Shown: positions 29,655-40,525 of the stretch, piece after piece
Position numbering within the stretch: position 1 is the first letter of the stretch
Layout of the letters: every line of letters starts with the position of its first letter
From: Microplitis mediator
Lineage: Eukaryota > Arthropoda > Insecta > Hymenoptera > Braconidae
Direction: 5' to 3'
Assembly: GCF_029852145.1 (NCBI RefSeq)
Contig: NC_079969.1
Coordinates: 7,998,001-8,062,000 of the forward strand
Length of the DNA: 64,000 bases
Translations under genes and position numbers: made by a program
The notes under the pieces: generated by a model
Told to the model about the DNA's origin: nothing
The model's input: only the letters and a program-made list of their open reading frames with translations
Databases searched by the model: none

Positions 29655-31060
29655 GATTTTGTTACCGTAGAAAATTTAATTTACATTATCCATGCATGAC
29701 TCATACATATTTATTCAGTGTAAGCTCTGATAGATTGGAAGAAATGTAAATTTTGCAGAGTTTATTCTTATCGAATGTCTTCTTGAGTAATGTTGTCTCA
29801 CCCTATACATTTTGTATATATAAAGTTCAGTTTTGCAAGGTAAGCAATTTTTGACCTGATGAAAAATAAGTTTGTTTAATTATATATAATTATATATGAT
29901 TCTATATATAATCAGATCTGGAAATCGGCCAGATTTGATCATATATAATTATACATAATCATTAGGGTGTCCGTTATTTACCAACTTGATTTTTTTTTGA
30001 GCAACGCCTCCTAAATTTTTCGTTTATAAGCTAAAAAAAATTATCAGATCCATATAAGCCCTTAATATTCATATTAAACCGTGCCCCAAAGACAATAAAT
30101 TTCCCATTTGAATAACATGGGGTTTTGATGCGTTTTACATTTAATTTTTTTTCTCCTAAGCAAGTTAATATACAGAGACGAGAGATACATAATTTTGTAG
30201 GAAATTAAACGCTCTACAAAAAAGGCCTCTTATAATTTTTCGATAAATTTACTGGTTTAAAAGTTATTCAAGGATAAAGTTAAAGTTATAGTAATTTATT
30301 TGATTTTTTTCCTGTGACCGCAAAATTATCATTATTTAAATAAATTTATTTTCCCCGTTTTATATTTTACGAGGCTGTAGTTACTAAACTTTAAGAGTTT
30401 CGACAAATTGTTTGAGAATAAAAATTGTAGGACATAAAATTTCCTACAAAATTGTTCTTTACATTTTTTATCCATTATCAATAGTTGGGGCGCTAGATGA
30501 GATTTAGTGTTATTTTTACGAAATTTTGATCGAAGAAGCGATTTGTGTAGAAATTTCATCGAGTTACAGATTCGACTCAAAGGACCTTTTTTGTAGCAAA
30601 TTTAGTCCTCTACAAAAGCCTATAAGTCCAAATGCAAAAAAAAATTTTTAATCCGGTGAGCGGAAGGAAAAAGTTATAAAAAATTATTTTTCAATGTTAT
30701 TTAAATGGAAAAAATAAAAAATGGATCAGCAACGGGTTAAAATCGGAATTAAGAGCTGCCATGCGGCTCAAAATTTTTGTTTTTCCACCGACTACAAGAT
30801 TTTCAGGTGGGAATTAATAAAAAAAAATGTTGCTCTAAAATGAAGCACCCTAATAATTATATATAATCATTTATACTCATATGTAATTAGATAATATCAT
30901 TTTTCATCAGGAAACCATCGACGAGTATCATTAATAGACAATAATTAATGAAATCCGCTCTACAGAAAGTTGGCGGTTCAAATATTAAATTTTGAAAAAC
31001 CAAATGTTACCTATTTTGTTAAAATTATTACGATTTATATCCTTTTTTTTATATGTAATA
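29655..31060 (-). repeat. orphan partial copy of the OR upstream module, split by an insertion
   Basis: 29660-29850 repeats the distal half of the module (TTTTGTTACCGTAGAAAA, CATGCATGACTCATACATAT, GCAGAGTTTATTCTTATCGA). It continues at 30912-31000 (AAACCATCGACGAGTATCAT) after the element 29855-30911. No receptor exon 1 is attached. It is a relic of an extra unit or of a partial duplication; its X-box-like site is degraded. Confidence 0.65.
29855..30911. mobile_element. CCTGATGAAAAA element with a nested TTAGGGTG element
   Basis: Outer ends CCTGATGAAAAATAAG and ATCATTTTTCATCAGG. Just inside is an AT-rich palindromic ATATATAATTATA zone. A second element inside runs from about ATTAGGGTGTCCG (29961) to GCACCCTAAT (30856) and contains three CTCTACAAAA-type hairpin motifs. 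There is no convincing ORF (the 82-codon frame at 30332-30580 is AT-rich and unmatched). Confidence 0.7.
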
Positions 31061-31340
31061 CACTGAGAGAACAATTTATTCGAACCAAATGACATATTTG
31101 AATGGACCCAATTAGTGTTTATTTGAGACAAAGATATGGCTCATTTGAATGAAATAATGATTTGTTTATAGTTAACACATCTGCATTGAGATGGTAGCAT
31201 TGTAGCGCCACCAGCCGTAGTGGAATTTTTTTCAACCAAGATTTGTTAACTATAACCAAATATATATTTGAATGAAATGAATGATTTTGTTCAGTTGAAT
31301 AAATCTATTCATTTGGCTCAAATAAATTGTTCTCTCAGTG
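31061..31340. mobile_element. TA-site MITE, CACTGAGAGAACAATTTATT ends (280 bp)
   Basis: Perfect opening CACTGAGAGAACAATTTATT and matching complement AATAAATTGTTCTCTCAGTG, flanked by TA on both sides (31059-31060, 31341-31342). Inside are repeated CATTTGAATGAA words. It belongs with the CACGG/CACTG group. Confidence 0.9.
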
Positions 31341-31936
31341 TAGGAAAAAGTTCACAGTTTTTCGGATCCTTGTGTGTGTGTTGACCCACGACCTGTTCAA
31401 TAAGGAAGCTTGTCTACACATTTAACGGTTTTTTTATTATAAGGTTTTGAGTTAAGTAGCAAAATGTAAAATTATAGAACATTACTGTCAGATTACATTC
31501 TGTTAATTTTTTGACAATTTCATTGGATTTTGTCGTTGTAGTTTATAAGTTGATGAAAGATTTAGGTCCATCTTTTGATTTAGGGAAGCGCGGGGTCGCC
31601 CCGGTCAGCGGGTCGCCCCGGTCACCCAAATTTTGAAAAGTCTATCATATAATAGATTTTGAATTTAATTTTATTTTACACTCTCATTGAATTAGAGGTA
31701 ATTAATTAGCCCTAATGTTAAAAATTAATTACTTATTAATAATAATTAATAAAAAAAAAATTGATCGACTTTTGATCTAAAAATCAAGGACATTATCATA
31801 AGGTTTTTTTATATATTTTTCAAGAAAAAAAGAGCTTACAATTGATATGTATATAATCTACAGACATTTTTTAATCCATTTTAATTTTTATAAAAGTATA
31901 ATTTTCAATCCTTTTTTTTTTAAATTCAGTTTACCC

Positions 31937-32377
31937 AGACAGCATTAAAGTCAGAATGACTGCTTTACGACGTATTTTTGAAGGAGTCTTCAAGAAGTCT
32001 TATAATGACTTCTTAAAGGTGTCATTTTTAAGAACTCTAAATTAAGAGTTCTTGAAGACTTCATAAATAAGACGTCAGTTTTGTGACGTCTAAATGTATT
32101 CTTTTTTTAACTTTTTTGAAGTCAAAATGAAGTCAAAATTAGGAACTCCTTAAGACGTCATGGTAAGTTCATTCTGAAGTCTTATTTGCGGAGTCAGAAA
32201 AAAGAACTCTTCGAGAACTCTTTGAGAACTTTTAAAGATGTCTTACTGAGTTCGCTAGGTGGCGCATTCGACATCTTGAGAACTTCTTAAAGACTTCTTT
32301 AACGTGTTTTTAAGACGTCCAAATCATAAATAGGAACTCATTCAGAACTCATCAAGACGTCATTTTGCTATCTGGGA
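31937..32377. mobile_element. nested foldback element rich in AAGACGTC words
   Basis: Ends CCCAGACAGCATT and complement AATGACGTC..GCTATCTGGG. The interior is filled with AAGACGTC, AAGTCTT and GAACTC words on both strands, so it can fold extensively. It sits inside the larger GGGGTCGCCCC element. No ORF. Confidence 0.7.
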
Positions 32378-32631
32378 TATTTTTTCAAAAATTAGTTGAG
32401 GTCGTACCGATCAAACAACGGTCAATTCATTCACTTGTTTTTTCGACTGACAATTCGTGTGTTTGTTTAGTAAAAATATTAACCAATATCTTATTTAATA
32501 AGCAATTAATGAATTAAGGTAAGCTTTTTTAAAATTTAATCTAAAAATTTTTTTGTTCATCAGGGGCATTTTCTTCTACAACATCGTAACATTTTTGTTA
32601 CAATATTAATGAACAAATAAATAAATTATAG

Positions 32632-32688
32632 ATGCCTCGTAAGCGAGTACGGAAAAAAGAAAAAAAATTAAATGTTGTTAATTATTAA
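32632..32688 (+). pseudogene. N-terminal scrap of a pogo-like transposase
   Basis: An ATG opens MPRKRVRKKEKKLNVVNY and then a stop. MPR-x-x-x-RK is the usual opening of pogo/Tigger-type transposases, and the host element has TA target sites as that family does. Only 18 codons remain, so it is a suggestion only. Confidence 0.35.
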
Positions 32689-33535
32689 TTTTACAATTTT
32701 TTTCTTTACTTCTTAAGTTTCAGTTGACCAAATAAAATTTTAATTTGATGAAATTTCAGCAATACGAATTTAGATTCTTAATTTTTGATTTGAAATTAAC
32801 AGTGACCGCGATGATCCACCAAATGACCGAGTCGCCCCGGTCAAACTTACAATTTTTTTAATTCATCAAATATTTCTATTTACTTTTATACTTTCATTTT
32901 TAAGTATGCCTTTGGTTCTCTAGATTCTATAGAATAAGATAACGTCCGTTTTACGATCTAATAAGGACAATTCGAAAAATTTTGAAGGTTTATTTCTTAG
33001 GTGACCGGGGCGACCCCACGCTCCCCTATATTGACGAAGAGCCGTTACTAAGGTATGATTTCTTATTTAAACTATTTTTGATGAAGAAGATTGTACGTCG
33101 AGTAAGAAAATTTAATGAGCTAAAGAACAAAAAATATGAAATAATTAAATTATATTATCAACAGAAACGAGTAATTTAATAACAAGAACAACAAAAATAT
33201 ACAAACTTTAGTGAATGAATCTAATGAAAGTTCAATTAAGTGACCGCTGGTAAATCTAATTGGTAAACTAGCCCGGGTTTTCATTATCAACAAATCTTTT
33301 TAACTCCTAGTTGTTAGAACTTGCCAATCCATATTGTAAATTGCGAAATGTATTCCTGAACTCTGAAATAATTGTCCTAGTTAATAATAATGTAATTATA
33401 TTTCATATTTCTTAACGCTCGAAATAAATTTAAACATAATTGGTTGCTTTCTATAAATTAGCGGATTTCCAAACACTGACTTGGCGTTTAATTTTTATAA
33501 TAAGAAAAATAATTGGATTTTTGTAGCAGTCTTGG

Positions 33536-34353
33536 CGAGTCGAAATATTAAAACCCCATCTGATGAGCCTTGTAGAGCCTGAACCTTTTGATGTGGGCAT
33601 TTACTGACTCGATTTGAAAACTTTTTTCAACCTAACTCGCCTGAAATTCGGGTAAGGAGAAGTAAACTAGGGTTTAGTTCAAAGTTTAATACTCTGTTTC
33701 ATTCTAGTACGTCTTAAAAAAGTTCGAAAAAGAATGAACCAGGGTTTAATTTGAAATTCAAGACTCTGTTTCAACCTAAACTAGTCGAACCTGTAAATTT
33801 TTGTTTAGGATGAAAATGGGATTAAAACTTAGAAACTATTTTTCTTGTAGTAATGATAAGAAACTAAAATTTAAAAAAAAATACAAGAAATTAATAAATA
33901 AAAGATAATAGAATAACTGAATAATGACTTTAATGATTGAGTTAATAGAAATTCGAAAGTACATAAAATATTTCATTTTCCAAGTCAAAAATGTTGATTG
34001 GCTTGATTACACTGATATTGTGATAAATTATATGTAAAATTGTTAAGAGTGACAAGTATGATGAAAATTTTACTCAAATTCTTTTGAATCAATTGGTTTT
34101 AATCAAAACCCTTTCTCAACCTAACTCGCCTGGAAACGAACATGAGTAGGGCCAAAAGGGAGTTTAAATTTAAAATCTCTTTCAACCTAACTCGTCTGAA
34201 AACGAATGTATGTAGGCGCTTCTGGACTGAAATAGGGTTTAATTTCAATACACGGAAAAAAAAATAGGTGCTGCAACAGGATTTTATCCTGTCGCTCCCA
34301 CAGGACTGCGCCCTGTTGCGGCACCTATTTTTTTTTTCCGTGTGGAGGACTCG
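33536..34353. mobile_element. GAGTCGAAA element in OR-5 intron 3
   Basis: Starts GAGTCGAAATATTAAAACCC, right after the shared intron word CAGTCTTGGC, and ends GGACTCGG before the shared GATTATTTTGATCTCG. It is a relative of the insertions in OR-4 and OR-8 but at a different position. Internal CTTTTTCAACCTAACTCG words repeat four times. It contains the small nested MITE 34251-34342. Confidence 0.75.
34251..34342. mobile_element. 92-bp hairpin MITE, CACGGAAAAAAAAATAGGTG ends
   Basis: CACGGAAAAAAAAATAGGTG at the left and CACCTATTTTTTTTTTCCGTG at the right. The middle is CAGGATTTTATCCTG and CAGGACTGCGCCCTG, two small palindromes. TA precedes it; TG follows. Confidence 0.85.
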
Positions 34354-34700
34354 GGATTATTTTGATCTCGAAATTTTTTAATTTCTTTAAAGCATTGAAA
34401 TGAATTTTCGAAATATATAAGGGGGATTTATTAAATCCAAAGTTTTCGATTAGTAAAAATATTGAATTGCATACCTCTATTATTATTTCGTTGCCATACC
34501 AACAGAATAAATATATTTGCGATAACATACATCCAAGATAAAGAATCATAAATATGAACTCCGGGCTCATAAAAACAAGCTTCGTTGATGATTGAACGCT
34601 CAGACAAAGTACCAAACAACTAAAAGAGTATTGCATGAATATTATCGGCGCAAATAAATCATTGGACTGTTGTGAAAACCTGTGTTAAAAGGAAAATGTT

Positions 34701-35438
34701 CATCAGCAGTATATTGAGTGACAAGCGATGAAGCAAAATATAAATGGCGACTGGGTAAAGTTGTCTGACTTTACTCGTGCCTGCATTCATATTTTTTGCA
34801 GTCTTCATCACCCGTAGTATTTATTTAAAATATCTTCCACATGAAACTTAAAGTTTCAATGATTGAGACCGGTCAGTGCAACTTAATTTCAGGTTCATCA
34901 TGTAGGAAGTTATCAATGTTCTAACACCGAATGGCAATCAAGACGAATTTCATTTATTTATACATAAAAGCGGTCTTTTATTTTGACATATGACGTACTT
35001 TCATAGCATTGTCTTAAGCATTGTCAAATTACTTGACGAAACTCCTTCAGCAAATTTCTGGACGAAAATTCAAACAACCCCTGAAGAAAATGGATATCGA
35101 AAGTAATCTTTCTGCGGAGTTCGTCGTCTTACAAGAACGGTTATCAGATAATTTCGTCCAAGCTTTTCTCTGAAATAAAGGCCCTAAGCGCAAAATAAAG
35201 ACACGGACCCAATGCTTTACTCTATGAACTAGCGAAGTGCTCTTCAATTTTTTGATAACTTCCATTTGTTTACGAGAAAAACTTAGACAAAGTTTCCATT
35301 TACTGTACAAGTGCAACAAAGATAGTACCGTCAATCCACTTGAGTGCAAATGAAGAAACAAATGAAAACACGTCTTAAGATTCTTTCTAAAGATTTACAT
35401 GGAAAAATCAATATAGTAGTGGCAACTCTCTGGAATAG
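34701..35438. repeat. OR-5 intron 2, left part: GTGACAAGCGATGAA repeat and unassigned DNA
   Basis: Opens with the same repeat, at the same intron position, as OR-3 (GTATATTGAGTGACAAG), followed by AAAGTTTCAATGATTGAGACC. From about 35000 to 35400 the DNA is less AT-rich with broken frames on both strands (a 104-codon minus frame at 35047-35361) that I cannot assign. Confidence 0.5.
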
Positions 35439-35440
35439 TA

Positions 35441-37091
35441 AGGTAAGTGACCCCTCTATCGGCCGGTTAAGCGTATTTTTTTTTTTTCGAATTAAGAATT
35501 AAAATATAAAAAACCAATTCATGTATAAAACAGTGATAGAACAAAGCTTATACATTTAACTTCAAATTAAAAAAAAATATATGCAAAAATATTTATAAGA
35601 AATTAAATAATAAATGAAAATAACTTCAATTCCTGATGTCCCCTCTATCGGCTTGCCTAGACCCCCTTATCGGCCACCTTTTAGATAAAATTTTAGCTGA
35701 TCGGATGTATATAATTTATTTACATCTATTCTAAATATTTATATTTATTTTGAAATATAACTTCATCAATTTGTTCATTTATTTTGACATTAACAAATTA
35801 AATTGACTATTTTGCATATAAATGCTGATAACCTCAAAAAAAAATCGGTCTGTCAGTTGACCCTGCGGGCCAGCCCCAAAACTTCCCGCTGTTTTCGAGC
35901 TCGCTGAGCTCGAAAACATTATTGTGAATATATTTTCGAGCTCTTCGAGCTCGCAATTACTTTTGTATGCCATTTTTTTGTAAAAAACCATTTTTTAGCA
36001 TTTCTTTCTTCCACGATATCTCGCGAACGAATTAACCGATTTTGATGGTTGAGGTGGCAATCGACGTGTTTTATCAAGTTCTAAAGCTGGTCGAATTTTG
36101 AAATTGATTTATTCAGCCGTTTTTGAGAAATTTCAAAAAAACCAAGGAAAAAATTTTTTTTGAATTCTTTCGTCAACGGTTTCTCTTGAACGAATAAACC
36201 GATTTTGATGGTTGAGGTGGCATTCGACGCGGCTTATAGAGTTTTAGAGCTGATTAGATTTTGGAATAAATCCATCGAGCAAATTAAAAGTTATCCAAAT
36301 AAAACATTTTCGAAAAAATTTTATTTTTGAAATATCTCTGAACGCACCCTACCGATTAAGTTCAAATTTCTACGGCCTCAAGACATTAACAAGCCGCGTC
36401 GAATGACACCTCAACGATCAAAATCGGTTCATCCGTTCAAGAGTTATGAATATTTACATACATACATACGTACGTACGTACGTACGTACACACATACATA
36501 CACTCGGACATCATCGTGAAATTAGTCAGGATAGCTTCCTAGGACCTCGAAACGTCGACATCTGATGGAAATTCGATTTTCGTAAATCGGACCGAAACCA
36601 ATAACTTCCCGAATTTTTGAAAATTTACAATTTTCTTAGCGGGAAGTTAAAAAAAACTAAGGTGGCCGATAATGCATACAGAGGTAATTTTCTTGTATCT
36701 ATGTTCTGCCACCCTATTTTTAATATAAATTAGGCAAAAATCATAAAATTTTCAACTCCTAAAATTACTATGAAACAAGCTAATAAGATTACAAAAAAAA
36801 AACGGACTTTTATTGTTATTTTTAATTAGTAATCGGTTATTGAAAAAACAAGAATACTTAACCTACCTGATAAGAAATCACCAGAAATCGCATCTGACGC
36901 GCTACTATTTTTTTTTTAATTATAAAATGAATTTTTACAATAATCAAAGTATGTTTAATCTAAACTAGTCTAGTTTTGCTTTTTTTAAAAAAACTATTTA
37001 CGCATGAATGCGTACTTATTGTGGAAATATATCGATTTTTCGACTAAGTGGCCGATAAAGGGGGCCTGGCCGATAGAGGGGCCACTTACCT
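35441..37091. mobile_element. TA-site element, AGGTAAGTGACCCCTCTATC ends (1651 bp)
   Basis: Left end AGGTAAGTGACCCCTCTATC, right complement GATAGAGGGGCCACTTACCT, with TA on both sides (35439-35440, 37092-37093). GGCCGATAA-type words repeat near both ends. It contains the nested AACTTCCCGCT element. It lies in OR-5 intron 2. Confidence 0.85.
35880..36648. mobile_element. nested element with AACTTCCCGCT / AGCGGGAAGTT ends
   Basis: Inverted ends at 35880-35890 and 36638-36648. Near the left end are palindromic TTTCGAGCTCG words. Inside, AACCGATTTTGATGGTTGAG recurs twice directly and once inverted (36410-36430), and a (TACG)n microsatellite is at about 36466-36490. A reversed fragment of the same left end is at about 60370-60430. 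No ORF. Confidence 0.75.
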
Positions 37092-37205
37092 TACTTAGTA
37101 CTTTTTGTAAAAAAAAAAATTTCAGAAAGTACTGTATGCTATTTAGACTGTATCCGCTACTGTCTAGGATAGTACTGACTACTATCCAGAGAGTGAACCC
37201 TGTAA

Positions 37206-37484
37206 CCCTTTCCCCAAGGTTACTAGAATAGTTCTAGTAACCTTGCCTTTCCCGAAAGTGTGTATCGAAATGTATCAGTGTGAGCTCTATTACTATGGAG
37301 GTAGCGCCAATCAGAGTTCGTTGTTAAGGCTGTGTAAGTAACGGTTTAATCGTAGTAGTGCATGCATGCGCCCCCTTCTACTATTTTTTTCTGCCCCTTC
37401 TCAACAGGCTAGCGCTCTCTCGCTTTAAGACGAAGACGTACGATTCAAATTGAGAGTAGGGACTCAAGGTCAACCGGGAAAGGG
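37206..37484. mobile_element. CCCTTTCCC-ended MITE with a perfect 14-bp hairpin
   Basis: Ends CCCTTTCCC and GGGAAAGGG. Just inside the left end, CAAGGTTACTAGAA, a TAG loop and the exact complement form a perfect hairpin (37215-37245). GC-richer than the surroundings. No ORF. Confidence 0.65.
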
Positions 37485-38614
37485 TTAAAAATCCGATAGA
37501 TTCTTATAGCTGAATGTATAAGGCCCTATACTTAACTATAGCACTTCCCACAGAACTCATTCATTCTTATAAAATCTCTATAGAAATTGATGAGAATCTA
37601 TTGGACTCTATGAGTTTTTCTGAACAGAGAATTCACGATTTGTCACGGTATTAGCCTAGTTTCGCTTCACCCAAATTTTGACTAAAGGAATGAGCATTGA
37701 AAGTTTTAGTTTCAGAGCAGATGTTTGAAAACAATTGTTATTATGTTATTAATTTTATTAAAATAAACTCAACTGTAAAATTATCCAGTGATGATGAACG
37801 CATTGTTTGATAAGTTTATGTTCGCACTCTCTTCTTGTGCAAACCGAGCCATTAATTTTATTATTAAGTTTTTCTTCTTCAATCATTTCAACAAAGTTCT
37901 CTAGACGATTTTTCAAAATTTTTAATTGACAGCAATTCTGTATCATAGTACCATAAATAACCGAGTCAAAGGAAAATCCAATCATTGCTGTAAAAAAATG
38001 TGCAATAATTTGATGAAAATATGCGATCCAAAATCCAGTACTGTTGGTATGGTGATAAGGGAACCATCCACTAATCGGAAGCGTTTTTGTTGGAATATTA
38101 TTGAATATTGAAGCACTAGTTATGACAAATACTGCAATAAACACCATACCTCCGTATTGGTTGATGATATTTCTATGGTCAAACAAAAAGACCTTGAACA
38201 GAGACATTAATTTCAAAAAGTAATATTTTAGGAAAGTAGAAAAAATCATACAAACTTCGCTTTTTGATCATACGTGAATTTAATGTTAGCTTCTCTAGCG
38301 CATCTTACTCTGCAGACATTTATGTCCAATAGTGCAATGATATTTATTATTTCATTACGTTTTACTTTAAGAAGAGCTAGTTTCGAACAGACTACTATTA
38401 ATGTAAAGGACATTGACGTATTATGAACAATATCTTCGAAATTTTCCGTGTAAAATAAATCTATTATACAAGACATACAAAATGTGCTTATTGCTAAGGT
38501 AATTGTAAGTGTATATATATCATATAACTTTCCTTTTATACTTGTGCTCCACTCGAGTGGTTTCCATCCGCCCAAGTACTCGAGTATCGTGAAACTGTAG
38601 AGAAGAGTTTTCAT

Positions 38615-39200
38615 GTTGACTCGACGAATATTTGTTTAACAGTGAGGGGTAGTGTTACTAGGGGTTCATAACTTACAGAAATATATAATAAAATATCAAG
38701 GGATAGAGAAAGTTACGGCTAAACGTTTATGAAAATTACTATCTAAAGAAAATGTCATATGTCTATGAATAAATAATGACTTTCTATGCGTAGTAGATAC
38801 AACCGGTTTCCTATTCCTTCCAACCCTTTTTCTATTGCGACTTTTGTTCTTAAAATAAGAAACGAATATTTCTACCCCGTAATCAGAGACAGTATAGCAG
38901 AAAGATCGATGCGTGGTATAGATGATATTTATTATAATGATAGCTTTCGACATTCGACGTATTCAGTTTTTGTCTCCGACACACGACAATATTTAACTCT
39001 ATCATTTTATTGACTTTCATTTCCAGAATTTGACTTCCAAGGGTTTGTATTTATTTTGTTACCGTGGAGACAAAGTTAAATTTATATTATCCATGTATGA
39101 CACTCATGTACATATTCAGGATAAGCTCGTATATATCAGATGAAATGTAAGTTTTGCAGAGTTTATTCGTACAGAATGTCTTCTAGTGTAATATTATAAT
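38615..39200 (-). promoter_or_regulatory. conserved upstream module of OR-5
   Basis: X-box-like site at 39058-39071 (444 nt from the ATG); 5'UTR donor present. The module is intact although the gene carries a nonsense codon. Confidence 0.65.
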
Positions 39201-40110
39201 ACCATATACATTTAGTATATAAGATTCAGTATTGCAACGTAACCGAGTGTTTAGCCATCAATGAGTGTCATTAACAGTAGAAAATTCTCGAAATTTGTTC
39301 TACAGAAAAAGTTGGCGGTTCAAATATTAGTTTTTGAATAATGAAAAGTTTATCTACTTTATTGAGGTTTTAAAAATTTGAAATCTTTTCCAGTGTCATC
39401 CTCTATGATACATTTTACTTTCTGAACATCAATCAGTGAAAAGTATTTCAATCAGTGAATATTCATTGCACAAATAGACCCAAGATTTGCCGGACTTTTC
39501 GATGATCTATTTTAAGAGAGCTTAGATATATGTTAACTATTCTATGGTGATTCTGTAACTACGCAATACTTTAAGTAGTAATACAACAATTTGCTACAGA
39601 AAATGAGAGTGTGTTCCACCCTCCCCTATCTCATTTTGCCTGGCCTTTACTTCTCTTCTATACATGTCTACAGTTATTACATATTTATGAAACTCTCCGA
39701 TTGTGAGTGATTTTAAAATTTTTTTCCTGAATTTAATACTTTTACCTATTGACATTACGTGCGTGCCACTTTTCGTATATTGACTCAAATGTGTATTATT
39801 GTTAAATCTGAATATATCTATGTTACATAGAATCTTTCACCTCGATCAGGAGGCTGTCTACATTCAACGACTTTTTTATTATACGATTTCGAATTAAATT
39901 TCGTTAATGACTGAATGCTGACTGTATTTTATAGATGCAAGTTCAAGTAATTTAACAAGAAGACGAATTGCTTTTTATAACACAATATATTTCTTGTCTT
40001 TAAAGTACATACCAATTTTTAGGCAAAACATATAATCAAACATGTTTGAGAGATTCCATATTTTTTCTTCCTGGAGAACTTCTATTAGATTTTGTCATGG
40101 TAGTTTATAA
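39201..40110. other. OR-5 to OR-6 spacer, no gene seen
   Basis: The tandem-unit remainder with pieces shared with the OR-2 spacer (TTGACATTACGTGCGTG at about 39750). AT-rich, no conserved frame. Confidence 0.5.
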
Positions 40111-40114
40111 GTTA

Positions 40115-40422
40115 CCCTAACGGACCCAAATTACGGTAATCCACCGTAAAATACTGTACTCCACTGTAAATTACGGTAATTCAGTGATCCACCCGAATTT
40201 TTACGGTAGATTTACCGTATTTTGCGGTAAATTTGCGGTAAAAATGCCACAGAATACGGTAAGTTACCGTAAAATTCGGGAGATTTGCCGTAATTTACGG
40301 CAAACCCACCGAAATTAACCCATTTACTGTAAATCTACCGTAGCTTGCCGTAAATTACGGTAAATCTGCCCGTATTCTACGGAAGATTCACAGTCATTTA
40401 CGGTAAATCAGGTCTGCTAGGG
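40115..40422. mobile_element. MITE built of TTTACGGTAA words (308 bp)
   Basis: Ends CCCTAACGGACC and GGTCTGCTAGGG, flanked by TA within TTA/TAA; the homologous spacers of other units lack it. About twenty TACGGTAA-type words in both directions fill the interior, making it almost self-complementary. It sits about 100 bp beyond the OR-6 stop codon. No ORF. Confidence 0.85.
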
Positions 40423-40525
40423 TAATGAAAACTTTAGGTTCATATCTTGATTAATTAACTTTTAATCGATGTGTTGCTAAATACTAATACCTAATGTAAT
40501 ACTGATAATTTTTTTATAATTTAAA

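Larger units (their letters stand above)
31583..33026. mobile_element. pogo-like element, GGGAAGCGCGGGGTCGCCCC ends (1444 bp)
   Basis: Left end GGGAAGCGCGGGGTCGCCCC, right end GGGGCGACCCCACGCTCCCC, flanked by TA (31581-31582, 33027-33028). Contains a nested foldback element (31937-32377) and a short transposase-like N-terminus (32632-32688). It lies directly behind OR-5 and starts inside the place where OR-3 and OR-4 have their AATAAA signal. Confidence 0.85.
33072..38614 (-). pseudogene. odorant receptor OR-5 (7tm_6), nonsense codon in exon 4
   Basis: Exons 38614-38252, 38192-37774, 34679-34475, 33362-33207 and 33119-33072; 1191 nt with all splice sites present. In exon 4 the codon after RS, CAA (Gln) in every other copy, is TAA at 33300-33302, so the protein would stop before TM7 and lose about 50 residues. 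Everything else is open, including exon 1 (MKTLLYSFTILEYLGGW), exon 3 with YLFCWYGNE, and the C-terminal SYSTYNLLHQK. Intron 2 is 3094 nt, filled with elements. Its usual AATAAA site is lost to the element ending at 33026. This points to a recent pseudogene, unless readthrough occurs; the first base after the stop is A. Confidence 0.85.

Noticed and set aside
35047..35361. 104-codon minus frame in OR-5 intron 2
   Set aside because: No recognisable domain, no start context or neighbours that support it, and it lies in a transposon-filled intron; left as unassigned DNA.
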